NCBI RefSeq assembly: GCF_003363435.1
Contig: NZ_QRCT01000016.1
Span: forward strand, 62,001-126,000
Length of the DNA: 64,000 nt
Reading direction: 5' to 3'
DNA from: Anaerosacchariphilus polymeriproducens
Lineage (GTDB): Bacteria; Bacillota; Clostridia; Lachnospirales; Lachnospiraceae
Numbering within the stretch: the first letter of the stretch is position 1; each line of letters begins with the position of its first letter. Below, in pieces: positions 54,051-62,924 of this stretch. Below the pieces are notes generated by a model. That model ran no database searches. It was not told where the DNA came from and worked only from the letters and a program-made list of their open reading frames with translations. The translations under genes were made by a program, and so were the position numbers.

Positions 54051-56411
54051 TCAGTGTGGGGAAAACTTTTCAACTACCATCTTCACTTTGTTATCATAAC
54101 TCTTAAAAATTTTGATTGTGACCGCACCTTCCTGATATGTGATATAACTCCTGCTTTTCATATTAGATAAGCGACTGAGCAGTTCCTTATGTGGATGACC
54201 GTAAGAATTATTCTCACCGCACGAAATAAGAGAAATCTCTGGTTTGACTACTTGCAGAAATTTGTCTGAAGTTGAATTTTTAGATCCATGATGAGCTACT
54301 TTCAAAAAGTCACAATCCGAAAGAAGATTTTTATTCTGTAATAAAATCTCTTCTCCTTGAAAACCAATATCTCCGGTAAACAGACCTTTTATATTAAAAA
54401 ATTCCAAACTCATGACTGCCGAGTTTTCATTACATGACTCTTCAGAGATTAAATTATCTATACAAGGATATAAACATTTTAGAACCATCTTTTTCTCCTT
54501 GTACTTTTCTTGAAGTATATTACCCTTTTGTATATACATTACTTTCGTTCCCGCTTTTTTTGCTAAACTAATCAGTTCCTTATATTTACTGTTATCTATT
54601 TTCATCTTAGGCAGAAATAAACACTTAACATGATAGTTATCCTTTAGAACCTCCTTAAGTCCCGAAATATGATCTTCATCCGAATGACTAATAAACCAAT
54701 AATCAATTTGTTTTACTCCTTTCGATTTCAGGAAAGGTAAAATTTGATTTTTTCCTACTTCCTTCAAATCACTACTGCCGCCATCAATAAAATAGTGCTT
54801 ACCAGCAGGTCCGCGAATGTAACTCCCATCTCCCTGCCCCACGTATAAAATGGTGACTTCTACTTCAGAATGTATGTGCAGACTGATTATTAGAAACAGA
54901 ATATTCGAGAAGATTACAAAAATTCCAAATCTCAAAACTTTTTTCTTACATAAAATAATCCCTGAAATAAAGATAATAAAGAATAAATAATATATGAATA
55001 TCTGCCAGCTTTGTGGTTTTCCAATAATCCATTGGGAAAAGGGGAGTAACCGGAAAAACTTACAGATATTTTCAACAAGATCAATCATGAATGAGCAGCC
55101 TTGTAATATAACTCTCCCCAGATATGGGCAGACATTTCCTACCATACCGCCCAAAAGCCCTGACTGTAAAATCATAGGAGCCAAAATTAGAACGAAAAGA
55201 TTGGTAAAAACTGCATAACGAGGCGATTCATAATAAAAGTTCGCAATAATAGGCAATAGACCAATTTGAATGAAAAAACTACTCTTAATTCCCTCTGTAA
55301 GAAAATCCAAGCATTTTTTTATTCTTTGGGTTTTCTTGACTTTCACCTCCTCAGGTTGCTCGCATTTATCACTTGTCCTTATCTGCTCAATTTCTTGATA
55401 GAAAGCTATTATGATAACTCCCCCATATGAGAGTAAAAAAGCTCCCTGAAACATTACAAAAGGATTCCCATACAACATAACTAACGCTGTAAGGGAAACG
55501 GCAGTAAACATATCAAAAGTTCTCCCTAACAATTGAGCTCCCATAAATATTAAAAACATTAAAACCGCTCTATGAGTAGAAATACTAGAACCAGTAAGAA
55601 TCCCATAACTACTTACAATAAAACTAGCAATCACACTACTACTTAAGATTCCTATTCCCAGTCTTCGAAATAAACGATAACAAAGCAGCCCTAACATTGA
55701 AATATGTAACCCCGAAATTGCTAATATATGCATGATTCCTGCATCTTTATATATATCTTTTGTCGTATCCTCAAGTTTAGTCGTATCTCCTAATATCATA
55801 GCACATAACACACCTGCATCTTTATCTGTACAGAGCTTTTCATATGTCTGACGTGTTTTAGTGCGAAGCTTTTTAAGCCATTCTCCTAAATAATCTGTAG
55901 TATCATCTATCATAGTATAACTATTTAATAAAACTTTTCCACCTATGTTTAATGTATGATAATATTGAGACTCATTAAAAGCCCCTGGATTTTTTGCATT
56001 CTTCCATTTCTTAAATTTTCCTTTTATTTTAATTTGATTTCCAATGTGAGAACTCACGTGATAATTAGAAATAATTAGAATTGAATTTGCAGGAAACTTT
56101 CGACTTCCTACCATCATTTGAACATCATTTAAATATAAATATTCTTTTTTATTTTTTACTTCTGTTTTGTATATCTTTCCTGCTGCTAAAACATTCTGAT
56201 TATCATTCATTCTATATAACGGTGATTCAAGCTCAATTGCCTGTCCATACCTTATATAACCAGCTATCAAAAATGTAATAAGCAAAAGAGGAAGCTTGTT
56301 CCTTTTATAATATATCCATATCATCATTAAAATTGATACGAAAAACAAAATAATGGTTACATCCTCTTTTGCTATCAGGATACCAAAGCAGAAAAAAATA
56401 CCACAAAACAA
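54051..56411 (-). CDS. comEC: ComEC/Rec2 DNA-uptake channel protein
   Basis: Membrane channel carrying single-stranded DNA into the cell; 786 residues from the TTG at 56411, the first standard start codon. Order: N-terminal DUF4131 region (about 1-170), Competence domain with the signature MHILAISGLHISMLG and several membrane segments (about 200-500), and a C-terminal MBL-type domain (about 525-786) with HSDEDHISGL and VAHHGSKNS. The codons before the TTG encode SKRPL, matching the RPL found at ComEC N-termini. The real start is therefore probably upstream, yet only ATT (56438-56436) lies between the preceding stop and the TTG (see findings). It is complete, so natural transformation may be possible. 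Confidence 0.93.
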   Translation of the reverse strand: MFCGIFFCFGILIAKEDVTIILFFVSILMMIWIYYKRNKLPLLLITFLIAGYIRYGQAIELESPLYRMNDNQNVLAAGKIYKTEVKNKKEYLYLNDVQMMVGSRKFPANSILIISNYHVSSHIGNQIKIKGKFKKWKNAKNPGAFNESQYYHTLNIGGKVLLNSYTMIDDTTDYLGEWLKKLRTKTRQTYEKLCTDKDAGVLCAMILGDTTKLEDTTKDIYKDAGIMHILAISGLHISMLGLLCYRLFRRLGIGILSSSVIASFIVSSYGILTGSSISTHRAVLMFLIFMGAQLLGRTFDMFTAVSLTALVMLYGNPFVMFQGAFLLSYGGVIIIAFYQEIEQIRTSDKCEQPEEVKVKKTQRIKKCLDFLTEGIKSSFFIQIGLLPIIANFYYESPRYAVFTNLFVLILAPMILQSGLLGGMVGNVCPYLGRVILQGCSFMIDLVENICKFFRLLPFSQWIIGKPQSWQIFIYYLFFIIFISGIILCKKKVLRFGIFVIFSNILFLIISLHIHSEVEVTILYVGQGDGSYIRGPAGKHYFIDGGSSDLKEVGKNQILPFLKSKGVKQIDYWFISHSDEDHISGLKEVLKDNYHVKCLFLPKMKIDNSKYKELISLAKKAGTKVMYIQKGNILQEKYKEKKMVLKCLYPCIDNLISEESCNENSAVMSLEFFNIKGLFTGDIGFQGEEILLQNKNLLSDCDFLKVAHHGSKNSTSDKFLQVVKPEISLISCGENNSYGHPHKELLSRLSNMKSRSYITYQEGAVTIKIFKSYDNKVKMVVEKFSPH

Positions 56412-56447
56412 AAGTGGTCTTTTACTTACGAAAAAAATCGCTCCCTT

Positions 56448-57398
56448 CTAAGGTAATTCCACTTCATTTTTAATAGAATCTTTTGATTCTATTAAATCTA
56501 AATTACGTTCCAGCATATTATTTAATTTTATTTTGTCACTAATAGATACTTTTGTATCTCCATTAATTGATATTTGAACTTTATTAATGCCCGGTACTTC
56601 TGATAGAGAATTCACTACGGAGTAGACACCGATCTCTTTGGAAACTCCATCAATTCCTTCAAGAAATTTTTCATTAAAATCTACATAACAAACTCCATCC
56701 TTTTGAGAAATACTGATTATCTTGGTATCCGGTGAAATGGACTGATATCCGTTATCCCCGGCAGGACCAGCAATTAATTGCTGAACCACTACCTTTTCTA
56801 TAGGCATATTACTACTATAGTGGACATCTTGAATTTCTTCTATCAGTTGGTCACCCTTTTTATTCGAGAAATACAACTTCAATGTGGCTGCTTGAACAGA
56901 ATTTATTTGTTCTTTGGTATTATCAATAAAACTGTCTTTTGTCATAACTCCAATTGGGTTCCCTTTATAATCCGTTAATGGTGCATCTTGAACTTTAAAT
57001 ACTACGTATTGCACAAAATCCAACTGCGTAACCGTTTTCACAATAGATGCTCTGCAAAGTACTTCTCTTGTCGTTTCCATACCAAGATATGCATCATTAA
57101 ATGTAATCTCTAATCGATTATTATCCAAAATATAATCTACTATTTTAATATTTTCTGTAAATGCTCTTTTGCAATCAATACTGACTGGATCATCCTGTAT
57201 CATCTTGATGACTTCTTTCAGTTTTTCCTCCTGAGACTTTCCTTTTAACACATGTTCATAAGGAACTAACCCGCTTATTTGATTATTAATATAATAGATA
57301 TCAATTGCTCCTGCCTTCTCTGTCTTTTGATTTTTGCAGGCAATACAACTAATACTAATCAGAATGAACAAAATCATTATCTTATTAAACTTTTTCAT
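56448..57398 (-). CDS. GerMN-domain lipoprotein
   Basis: Protein of 316 residues with a lipoprotein-type signal (MILFILISISCIACKNQ) and two GerMN domains. The first is at about 35-155 (IDIYYINNQISGLVPYE, LEITFNDAYLGMETTRE) and the second at about 165-300 (LKLYFSNKKGDQLIEEIQD, VCYVDFNEKFLEG). GerM of Bacillus helps spore envelope assembly and germination; in actinobacteria the GerMN lipoprotein LpqB is encoded after the MtrAB two-component system. Here it likewise follows a regulator and a kinase (20-base gap), which argues for a sensory accessory role. Confidence 0.88.
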   Translation of the reverse strand: MKKFNKIMILFILISISCIACKNQKTEKAGAIDIYYINNQISGLVPYEHVLKGKSQEEKLKEVIKMIQDDPVSIDCKRAFTENIKIVDYILDNNRLEITFNDAYLGMETTREVLCRASIVKTVTQLDFVQYVVFKVQDAPLTDYKGNPIGVMTKDSFIDNTKEQINSVQAATLKLYFSNKKGDQLIEEIQDVHYSSNMPIEKVVVQQLIAGPAGDNGYQSISPDTKIISISQKDGVCYVDFNEKFLEGIDGVSKEIGVYSVVNSLSEVPGINKVQISINGDTKVSISDKIKLNNMLERNLDLIESKDSIKNEVELP

Positions 57399-57418
57399 TG
57401 TGCACCTCTTCTCTATGC

Positions 57419-58906
57419 CTAAGTAATATAATTCAAAGGTACCCTGACAGTAAATGTAGTACCCTCATTTTCTTTACTATAGACTTTAACTGCACCACGG
57501 TGCATTAAAATAGCACTTCTTGTAATAGCTAGTCCCAAACCAGTGCCACTGATTTCTGTAGAATGAGATTTATCTACACGATAGAACCTTTCAAAAATAT
57601 GTTCTAAAGATTCCTCCGGAATTCCGATTCCAGAATCTGCAACTTCTACAAAAAAGTATTTATGATCTGAATTTAACGAAACATGTACCCATCCATCATC
57701 TTTATTATATTTAATTGCATTTTCTACTAAATTCGAAAACGCTAGTGTTAACTTCACTTCATCCACTTCTGCAGTAACCGGGCGGAAACTTTCAAATACA
57801 AGTTCAATATTACGATTCGCTGCTATAGGTCGCAGCCTCTTTAATATTAACTCAAGCATCTCATTAATATTAACTAAATTAATATTTAAATTTGCAGAAG
57901 ATTTATCCATACGGACTAATGAAAGCAAATCATTGATTATTTTACTTTCACGGTCGATTTCTTCTGCTATGTCTGTCATAAATTCTTTATAAAGCTCTAC
58001 CGGTACATCTTCCTGCATTAAAAGTGAATCAGCTAATACCTTCATCGAAGTAATCGGTGTTTTAAGTTCATGGGATACATTGGAAACAAATTCCTGTCTC
58101 GAATCATCAAGAACCTTTATCCGTCCCAACATCTTATTAAATGCTTGTGAGATAAGCTCCGTTTCTGTATAATCTGCAACTGAAATATTTTCATCCAGGT
58201 AACCATCAGAAAGTCCCTCGATAGCACTTGAAATTCTTCCGAAAGGTTTTACCAATTTGGTAGAAAAGAAGACCGCAACAACCCATATCACAATATAAAC
58301 TGCAATCTGTACAATCAGACTTTTCTCCTTCATTGCTTCTATACTATCTAATATATTTGCGGTTGATACACATACCACCATTACTCCAATTCTATCATCT
58401 TTTAAAGAGTCTATAATTGGAACAGTGACTTCTATAAATCCATTCTTTTTGTCATAATAAGATGAATCTTCTCCCTGAAAGCTTTTCACAACTTCTTCTG
58501 AAATGATCGTTTTGTCTTTTTCAAGAGAATATGTATCTTTCACTATGCGAAAACTCTTATCGATGACCATAATACGCCCATTATATAAATTTGATAATTG
58601 CGCCAATTCCCCATTTATAACTTCAATAGAAGTATCATTTAAATAGTCATAGCTGCTTATCTGATTTGCTAAAATTTTTGTTTGAACTTGAACCTCTTTA
58701 ATTTTCAAAGATACAGAACGCTCTTCAAAACCACTCTGCATACCAATAGAAACAAGTATGCTGGGAATAATACCACTTCCAAGCACAAGTACCAGAATCC
58801 GAAACCGAAGGCTTCTCAAAAATTTATTTTTTATGCTAATTCTGGAAATAATAACCCACTCCCCATTTTGTATGAACGTATTTTGGTTCGCTTGGGTTCG
58901 TTTCAA
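57419..58906 (-). CDS. Sensor histidine kinase (WalK/PhoR/MtrB-like)
   Basis: Membrane kinase; 495 residues if read from the TTG at 58906, about 477 if started near 58852. First membrane segment about 35-57, extracytoplasmic sensor about 60-195, second membrane segment about 196-216, then HAMP, HisKA (phosphorylated His in SNVSHELKTPITS) and HATPase (NLVENAIKYN, DSGIGIPEESL, GTGLGLAI). The TTG start would overlap the regulator gene by 71 bases. A better ribosome site, GGGGAG, lies six bases before an ATT at 58852, with no standard start codon nearby (see findings). Partner of the regulator just upstream. Confidence 0.92.
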   Translation of the reverse strand: MKRTQANQNTFIQNGEWVIISRISIKNKFLRSLRFRILVLVLGSGIIPSILVSIGMQSGFEERSVSLKIKEVQVQTKILANQISSYDYLNDTSIEVINGELAQLSNLYNGRIMVIDKSFRIVKDTYSLEKDKTIISEEVVKSFQGEDSSYYDKKNGFIEVTVPIIDSLKDDRIGVMVVCVSTANILDSIEAMKEKSLIVQIAVYIVIWVVAVFFSTKLVKPFGRISSAIEGLSDGYLDENISVADYTETELISQAFNKMLGRIKVLDDSRQEFVSNVSHELKTPITSMKVLADSLLMQEDVPVELYKEFMTDIAEEIDRESKIINDLLSLVRMDKSSANLNINLVNINEMLELILKRLRPIAANRNIELVFESFRPVTAEVDEVKLTLAFSNLVENAIKYNKDDGWVHVSLNSDHKYFFVEVADSGIGIPEESLEHIFERFYRVDKSHSTEISGTGLGLAITRSAILMHRGAVKVYSKENEGTTFTVRVPLNYIT

Positions 58907-59525
58907 TCTTTTCTCTTAATCTTCGTATATGAACATCCACGGTCCTTACATCTCCAGGATATTCATAGCCCCAAACGATATTTAGTAAATTTTCACGGCT
59001 GTATACTTTATTTGGATTCAACACAAGTAATTCGAGTACATCAAATTCTTTTGCAGTCAGATTAATTTCTTTTCCTGCAATATAAACACGACGGCTCTCA
59101 CAATCCATACGCAAATCACCTATAGATATATTCTTTGGATTTTCTTCTTTCTTTACATCTTTTTTGGTCCTGCGCATAATTGCTTTAATTCTGGCTTTTA
59201 CTTCTAAAATATTAAATGGTTTTGTTATGTAATCATCTGCACCGTATTCTAACCCTAGAATTTTATCCATATCCTCACCTTTTGCAGTGAGCATTACAAT
59301 TGGAACACTAGAAAAATCCCTAATTTGCTGACACACTTCAAATCCATCAAATTTGGGAAGCATTACGTCTAACAGAATAATATCATATTCATTTTCTTTT
59401 GCTAAATTTAAAGCTTCCTCCCCATCGTATGCACAATCAACATCCATTCCGTCTTGTTCAAGACTAAATCGGATTCCTTTTACAATTAGCTTTTCATCAT
59501 CAACAACGAGTACCCTTTTTCCCAT
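58836..59525 (-). CDS. OmpR/PhoB-family response regulator
   Basis: Regulator of 229 residues: receiver domain (about 1-118; VLVVDDEKL, phosphoacceptor in IILLDVMLP, TAKGE, YITKPF) and C-terminal winged helix (about 130-229; INLTAKEFDVLELL, VDVHIRRLREKIE). The ATG at 59525 has GAGGTGA five bases upstream; the frame is open to a TTG at 59543. It resembles WalR/PhoP/MtrA. It starts 10 bases after comEA and its 3' end overlaps or abuts the kinase gene. Confidence 0.94.
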   Translation of the reverse strand: MGKRVLVVDDEKLIVKGIRFSLEQDGMDVDCAYDGEEALNLAKENEYDIILLDVMLPKFDGFEVCQQIRDFSSVPIVMLTAKGEDMDKILGLEYGADDYITKPFNILEVKARIKAIMRRTKKDVKKEENPKNISIGDLRMDCESRRVYIAGKEINLTAKEFDVLELLVLNPNKVYSRENLLNIVWGYEYPGDVRTVDVHIRRLREKIETNPSEPKYVHTKWGVGYYFQN

Positions 59526-59535
59526 GTATTTCACC

Positions 59536-60210
59536 TCAATCAACTGTTATATAATCTTTAATTTTTTTTAAAACTCCTTCTTTAATTCCTGGTATGTTCA
59601 TAATATCTTCAACTGCATGAAAGCTGCCATGTTCCTCGCGATAAGCAATGATACTGTCTGCTTTATTCTGACCGATTCCAGGAATTGTCATTAATTGTTC
59701 CAAAGTTGCAGTGTTCAAGTTCACCACACTTTTTTCTTTTTGTTTTAACTCTGAATCCGCATTTGTATTTTCTTTTGTCTTCTCATTTTGCGCTTCTTCT
59801 ACCGTCAGGACTTTGATCATTTGGGCATCTGTTAATATTTCTGCGAGGTTAATATAATCCAAATCAGCTTCTTCTTTCAGACCACCTGCCATTTCGATGA
59901 CATCTGCAATTCGTTTGCCTTTCTCCAGGCAATAGACTCCTGGATTATTCACTGCTCCACAAACATAAACACAGACCTTTTGATTTTTATCCTGTTGATT
60001 CTCTTTGGCATCTTCTTTTAAATCATTTGTCTTTTCAGTATCCTCTTTCGTATCTTTTATTTCTTGTTCTGTATTGGCATTCTGCTTTTCACGTATCTCT
60101 TGAAATTCCTCTTCAAAAAGTACATTTTCCTTTTTATTACAGCCCATACAAAAAAATAAAAGCAAAAACAGTATTACTGAAAATACTTTGAATTTTTTTG
60201 AATCGCTCAT
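59536..60210 (-). CDS. comEA: ComEA-like DNA-binding protein
   Basis: Protein of 224 residues with an N-terminal membrane or lipoprotein signal (VFSVILFLLLFFCMGCNKK; the Cys at about 24 could be lipidated). A long acidic Glu/Lys/Asn linker (about 30-80) comes next. An SLBB domain follows (about 82-145: VCVYVCGAVNNPGVYCLEKG), then a second charged linker and a C-terminal helix-hairpin-helix pair (VNLNTATLEQLMTIPGIGQNKAD). It binds incoming double-stranded DNA and passes it to ComEC. comEA and comEC, usually adjacent, are here separated by a regulator, a kinase and a GerMN lipoprotein. Confidence 0.92.
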   Translation of the reverse strand: MSDSKKFKVFSVILFLLLFFCMGCNKKENVLFEEEFQEIREKQNANTEQEIKDTKEDTEKTNDLKEDAKENQQDKNQKVCVYVCGAVNNPGVYCLEKGKRIADVIEMAGGLKEEADLDYINLAEILTDAQMIKVLTVEEAQNEKTKENTNADSELKQKEKSVVNLNTATLEQLMTIPGIGQNKADSIIAYREEHGSFHAVEDIMNIPGIKEGVLKKIKDYITVD

Positions 60211-60273
60211 TTTTGTATAAGTCTCCTTAATTATTTATTAATTATTAAGAGCCTTTATACATACCTAGACTAT

Positions 60274-60309
60274 ACTATTGTAACTAAAATTAATTCTTAT
60301 TACAATAGT
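60274..60309 (-). promoter_or_regulatory. Inverted repeat spanning a candidate comEA promoter
   Basis: Perfect ten-base arms ACTATTGTAA-N16-TTACAATAGT. On the minus strand one arm holds TTGTAA (-35) and the other TACAAT (-10), exactly 17 bases apart. A symmetric regulator, or a MerR-type activator acting between -35 and -10, could bind here. No T-run follows, so it is unlikely to be a terminator of the transporter gene. Confidence 0.5.
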
Positions 60310-60312
60310 AAT

Positions 60313-60747
60313 TCATGAATTCCATTTAAAAATTATAAATCCCAATATTGATAATGCTACAGCTACTACTTTTTTCCACTCAAAAGATTCCTTTTCAACA
60401 CCAAATAAACCTAACAATTCAATACAATAGGCTACTACTAACTGTGATATTACAATTAACATTACAGCTTTTGCAGGACCTAAGGACTCCATGCTTTTTA
60501 CAACAGTAAGGGTAATAAAAGCTCCAATTATCCCGCCTGCCAATAGATATTTTGGTTGTATTTTCATTAATCCTTCGATACTCTCACGACCTGTAACAAA
60601 CCAGGCTAACAAACAGACCAGTAAAGCTGTTGATTGAACCCAGCCATTAGCAACCCACAAACTCGTTTTGTCTGTTACCTGTGTATTAAAAACACCTTGT
60701 ATACTCATAAGTGCTCCCGATAAAAGAGCAATTAAAATCCCAATCAT
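60313..60747 (-). CDS. Small DMT-superfamily transporter (DUF606/YdcZ-like)
   Basis: Membrane protein of 144 residues with about five hydrophobic segments (IGILIALLSGALMSIQGVFN, STALLVCLLAWFVTG, YLLAGGIIGAFITLTVV, AVMLIVISQLVVAYCIE, VVAVALSILGFIIF). This is the length and pattern of the half-size DMT family DUF606, which works as dimers. It follows argD by about 77 bases on the same strand; no clear terminator separates them, so co-transcription with the arginine genes is possible. Substrate unknown. Confidence 0.82.
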   Translation of the reverse strand: MIGILIALLSGALMSIQGVFNTQVTDKTSLWVANGWVQSTALLVCLLAWFVTGRESIEGLMKIQPKYLLAGGIIGAFITLTVVKSMESLGPAKAVMLIVISQLVVAYCIELLGLFGVEKESFEWKKVVAVALSILGFIIFKWNS

Positions 60748-60824
60748 AGAAAAAACCTCCTCAATAACCTAATCTTTCGTTATACTTCATAGTTTTCTCT
60801 ATAATTGGGATTTTATACTTAAGC

Positions 60825-62012
60825 TTAAGAGAGGCTTTTTTCTAAAATTACTATCAGTTCCTCTACATGCTCTTTTTTTATTACTAATGGTGGTACAAAT
60901 CGGAGTACTTTTTCTCCTGCTGGTATAACGAAAGCTCCTTCTTGCATGATTTTTTCAATAATCGGAGCAACCGGTTTATTAAATTCCAATCCTTGTAATA
61001 AACCTTTCCCACGACGTTCCACGATTTCAGGATATTTTTCTACTAACATATCCAATTTTTCTTCTAAATAAGAACTTACCTCTTTTACATTTTTTAAAAT
61101 ATTCTCTTCTTCAAAAATATCAAATATAGTACTGACAGCTTTACAGGCAAATGGATTTCCACCATAAGTAGTCCCATGGTCTCCTGGTTTTAACGATCTT
61201 TGAGCAACTTCTTCCGTCATTGCAAATGCACCGACCGGAATTCCACATCCTAATCCTTTGGCCGATACCAATATATCCGGTTTTACACCATATCCCTGCC
61301 ATGCAAACATATCGCCAGTTCTTCCCATTCCACACTGGACTTCATCAAAAATAAGTAATATTTTTCTTTGATCACACAACTTTCTAAGCTCTTTTAAAAA
61401 GTATTGGCTTGCGGGATGGATTCCGCCTTCACCCTGAACCGGTTCTACTATAATTGCACATGTCTGCTCCGTCACTTGTTCCTTCACACTTAAGATATCA
61501 TTATAATCTGCGAATTTTACCCCCGGAATTAACGGTTTAAAAGGATAACGGTATTTTGGACTATGTGTTACCGATAACGCACCAAGTGTTCTTCCGTGAA
61601 AAGATCTTCTCATGGTTATAATTTCATGGATTGTTGTAATGTTTTCTTTGTATACGTATCTTCTTGCAATTTTTAAGGCACCTTCGATCGCTTCCGCACC
61701 GCTGTTTGTAAAAAATACTCTATCCATACCAGATGCTTTCTTAAATTTGAGAGCTGCTTCATAAGCCGGTACATTGTAATATAAATTCGATACATGTGTA
61801 ACCTTATCTATCTGTTCCTTTAAAGCATTTTTATACTTTTCATTACTATAACCCAATCCATTCACTGCAATACCTGCTGCAAAATCGAGATACTTTTTAC
61901 CATTAATATCGTAAAGATAAACGTCTTCTCCTTTTTCAATCACAATCTGATAACGATTATATGTTTTTACTAATATCTTATCTGTTTCTTCTATATAATT
62001 ATGATTTTCCAT
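60825..62012 (-). CDS. argD: Acetylornithine aminotransferase
   Basis: PLP enzyme converting N-acetylglutamate semialdehyde to N-acetylornithine; 395 residues from the ATG at 62012 (GGAGAT six bases upstream; the frame is open to 62036). [33 protein letters not shown] and the PLP lysine in [10 protein letters not shown] are typical. Its start overlaps the end of argB by 14 bases, so translation is coupled. The class III family also includes ornithine and GABA aminotransferases; context decides for argD. Confidence 0.95.
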   Translation of the reverse strand: MENHNYIEETDKILVKTYNRYQIVIEKGEDVYLYDINGKKYLDFAAGIAVNGLGYSNEKYKNALKEQIDKVTHVSNLYYNVPAYEAALKFKKASGMDRVFFTNSGAEAIEGALKIARRYVYKENITTIHEIITMRRSFHGRTLGALSVTHSPKYRYPFKPLIPGVKFADYNDILSVKEQVTEQTCAIIVEPVQGEGGIHPASQYFLKELRKLCDQRKILLIFDEVQCGMGRTGDMFAWQGYGVKPDILVSAKGLGCGIPVGAFAMTEEVAQRSLKPGDHGTTYGGNPFACKAVSTIFDIFEEENILKNVKEVSSYLEEKLDMLVEKYPEIVERRGKGLLQGLEFNKPVAPIIEKIMQEGAFVIPAGEKVLRFVPPLVIKKEHVEELIVILEKSLS

Positions 62013-62895
62013 TAAAATATCTCCTTTCTTCATCACCTAAAATTGCTGTTCCTATCCCACGATTCGTAAATATTTCCAATAAGAGACAATGAGGAATTCT
62101 ACCATCTAAAATATGCACTCTAGAAACACCATTTTCAATTGCATCCATACAATTATACAACTTTGGCAGCATCCCTCCACCAATATTTCCTTCTTCTAAT
62201 AAACACTTCCCTTCTGAAACTGTAAGTTCTGATATTAAAGTAGATGCATCTTTCGGATCTTTATAAACTCCTTCAATATCCGTTAAAAAAGCTAACTTTT
62301 CTGCTTTTAATGATTTTGCGATCGCACAAGCAGCATCATCTGCATTTATATTATACGTTTCAAAATTTTCATCATAACCAATTGGACAAATAATCGGAAT
62401 AAAATCTTTTTCTATTAAGTCATTTAATATTTTAGGATTTACTTCTTTTATTTCTCCTACGAATCCAATATCCTTTCCATCTGAATACTTTTTTTCAACC
62501 TTTAAAAGACCGCCGTCTTTCCCTGAAATACCAACAGCTCCTACTCCAAGAGATTGAATTTTTTGAACCAGACTTTTATTTACTCGATTTAATACCATCT
62601 CAGCAATTTCCATAGTAGCATCATCCGTAACACGTAATCCATTTATGAATTGAGTCTCCATACCCGATTTCTTAACCCATTTATTTATATCTTTTCCGCC
62701 TCCATGAACAATAATCGGTTTAAATCCAACTAATTTTAATAAAGTGACATCTTCAATCACATTTTTTTTCAACTCTTCATCCAACATGGCACTTCCACCA
62801 TATTTCACAATTATTATCTTACATTTGAATCGTTGTATATAAGGAAGTGCTTCTATTAATACTTCCGCTTTTTCTAAATATTTCTCCATTCCCAT
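61999..62895 (-). CDS. argB: Acetylglutamate kinase
   Basis: Amino-acid kinase-fold enzyme phosphorylating N-acetylglutamate; 298 residues. [15 protein letters not shown] and [18 protein letters not shown] are the nucleotide and substrate motifs; [19 protein letters not shown] and [11 protein letters not shown] follow. The N-terminal helix ([18 protein letters not shown]) is the extension found in hexameric, arginine-inhibited forms, so feedback control by arginine is likely. Lies between argJ (29-base gap) and argD. Confidence 0.96.
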   Translation of the reverse strand: MGMEKYLEKAEVLIEALPYIQRFKCKIIIVKYGGSAMLDEELKKNVIEDVTLLKLVGFKPIIVHGGGKDINKWVKKSGMETQFINGLRVTDDATMEIAEMVLNRVNKSLVQKIQSLGVGAVGISGKDGGLLKVEKKYSDGKDIGFVGEIKEVNPKILNDLIEKDFIPIICPIGYDENFETYNINADDAACAIAKSLKAEKLAFLTDIEGVYKDPKDASTLISELTVSEGKCLLEEGNIGGGMLPKLYNCMDAIENGVSRVHILDGRIPHCLLLEIFTNRGIGTAILGDEERRYFNGKS

Positions 62896-62924
62896 TTTAT
62901 TACCTCTCTTCTCTCAAAATAACT

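Noticed and set aside
60274-60309. Interpreting the inverted repeat after the DMT gene as a terminator
   Set aside because: No T-run follows on the minus strand and the 16-base loop is long; the promoter/operator reading fits the -35 and -10 spacing better.
60818-60830. CTTAAGCTTAAG palindrome at the end of argD
   Set aside because: It lies in the last codons of argD with no T-run; probably chance.
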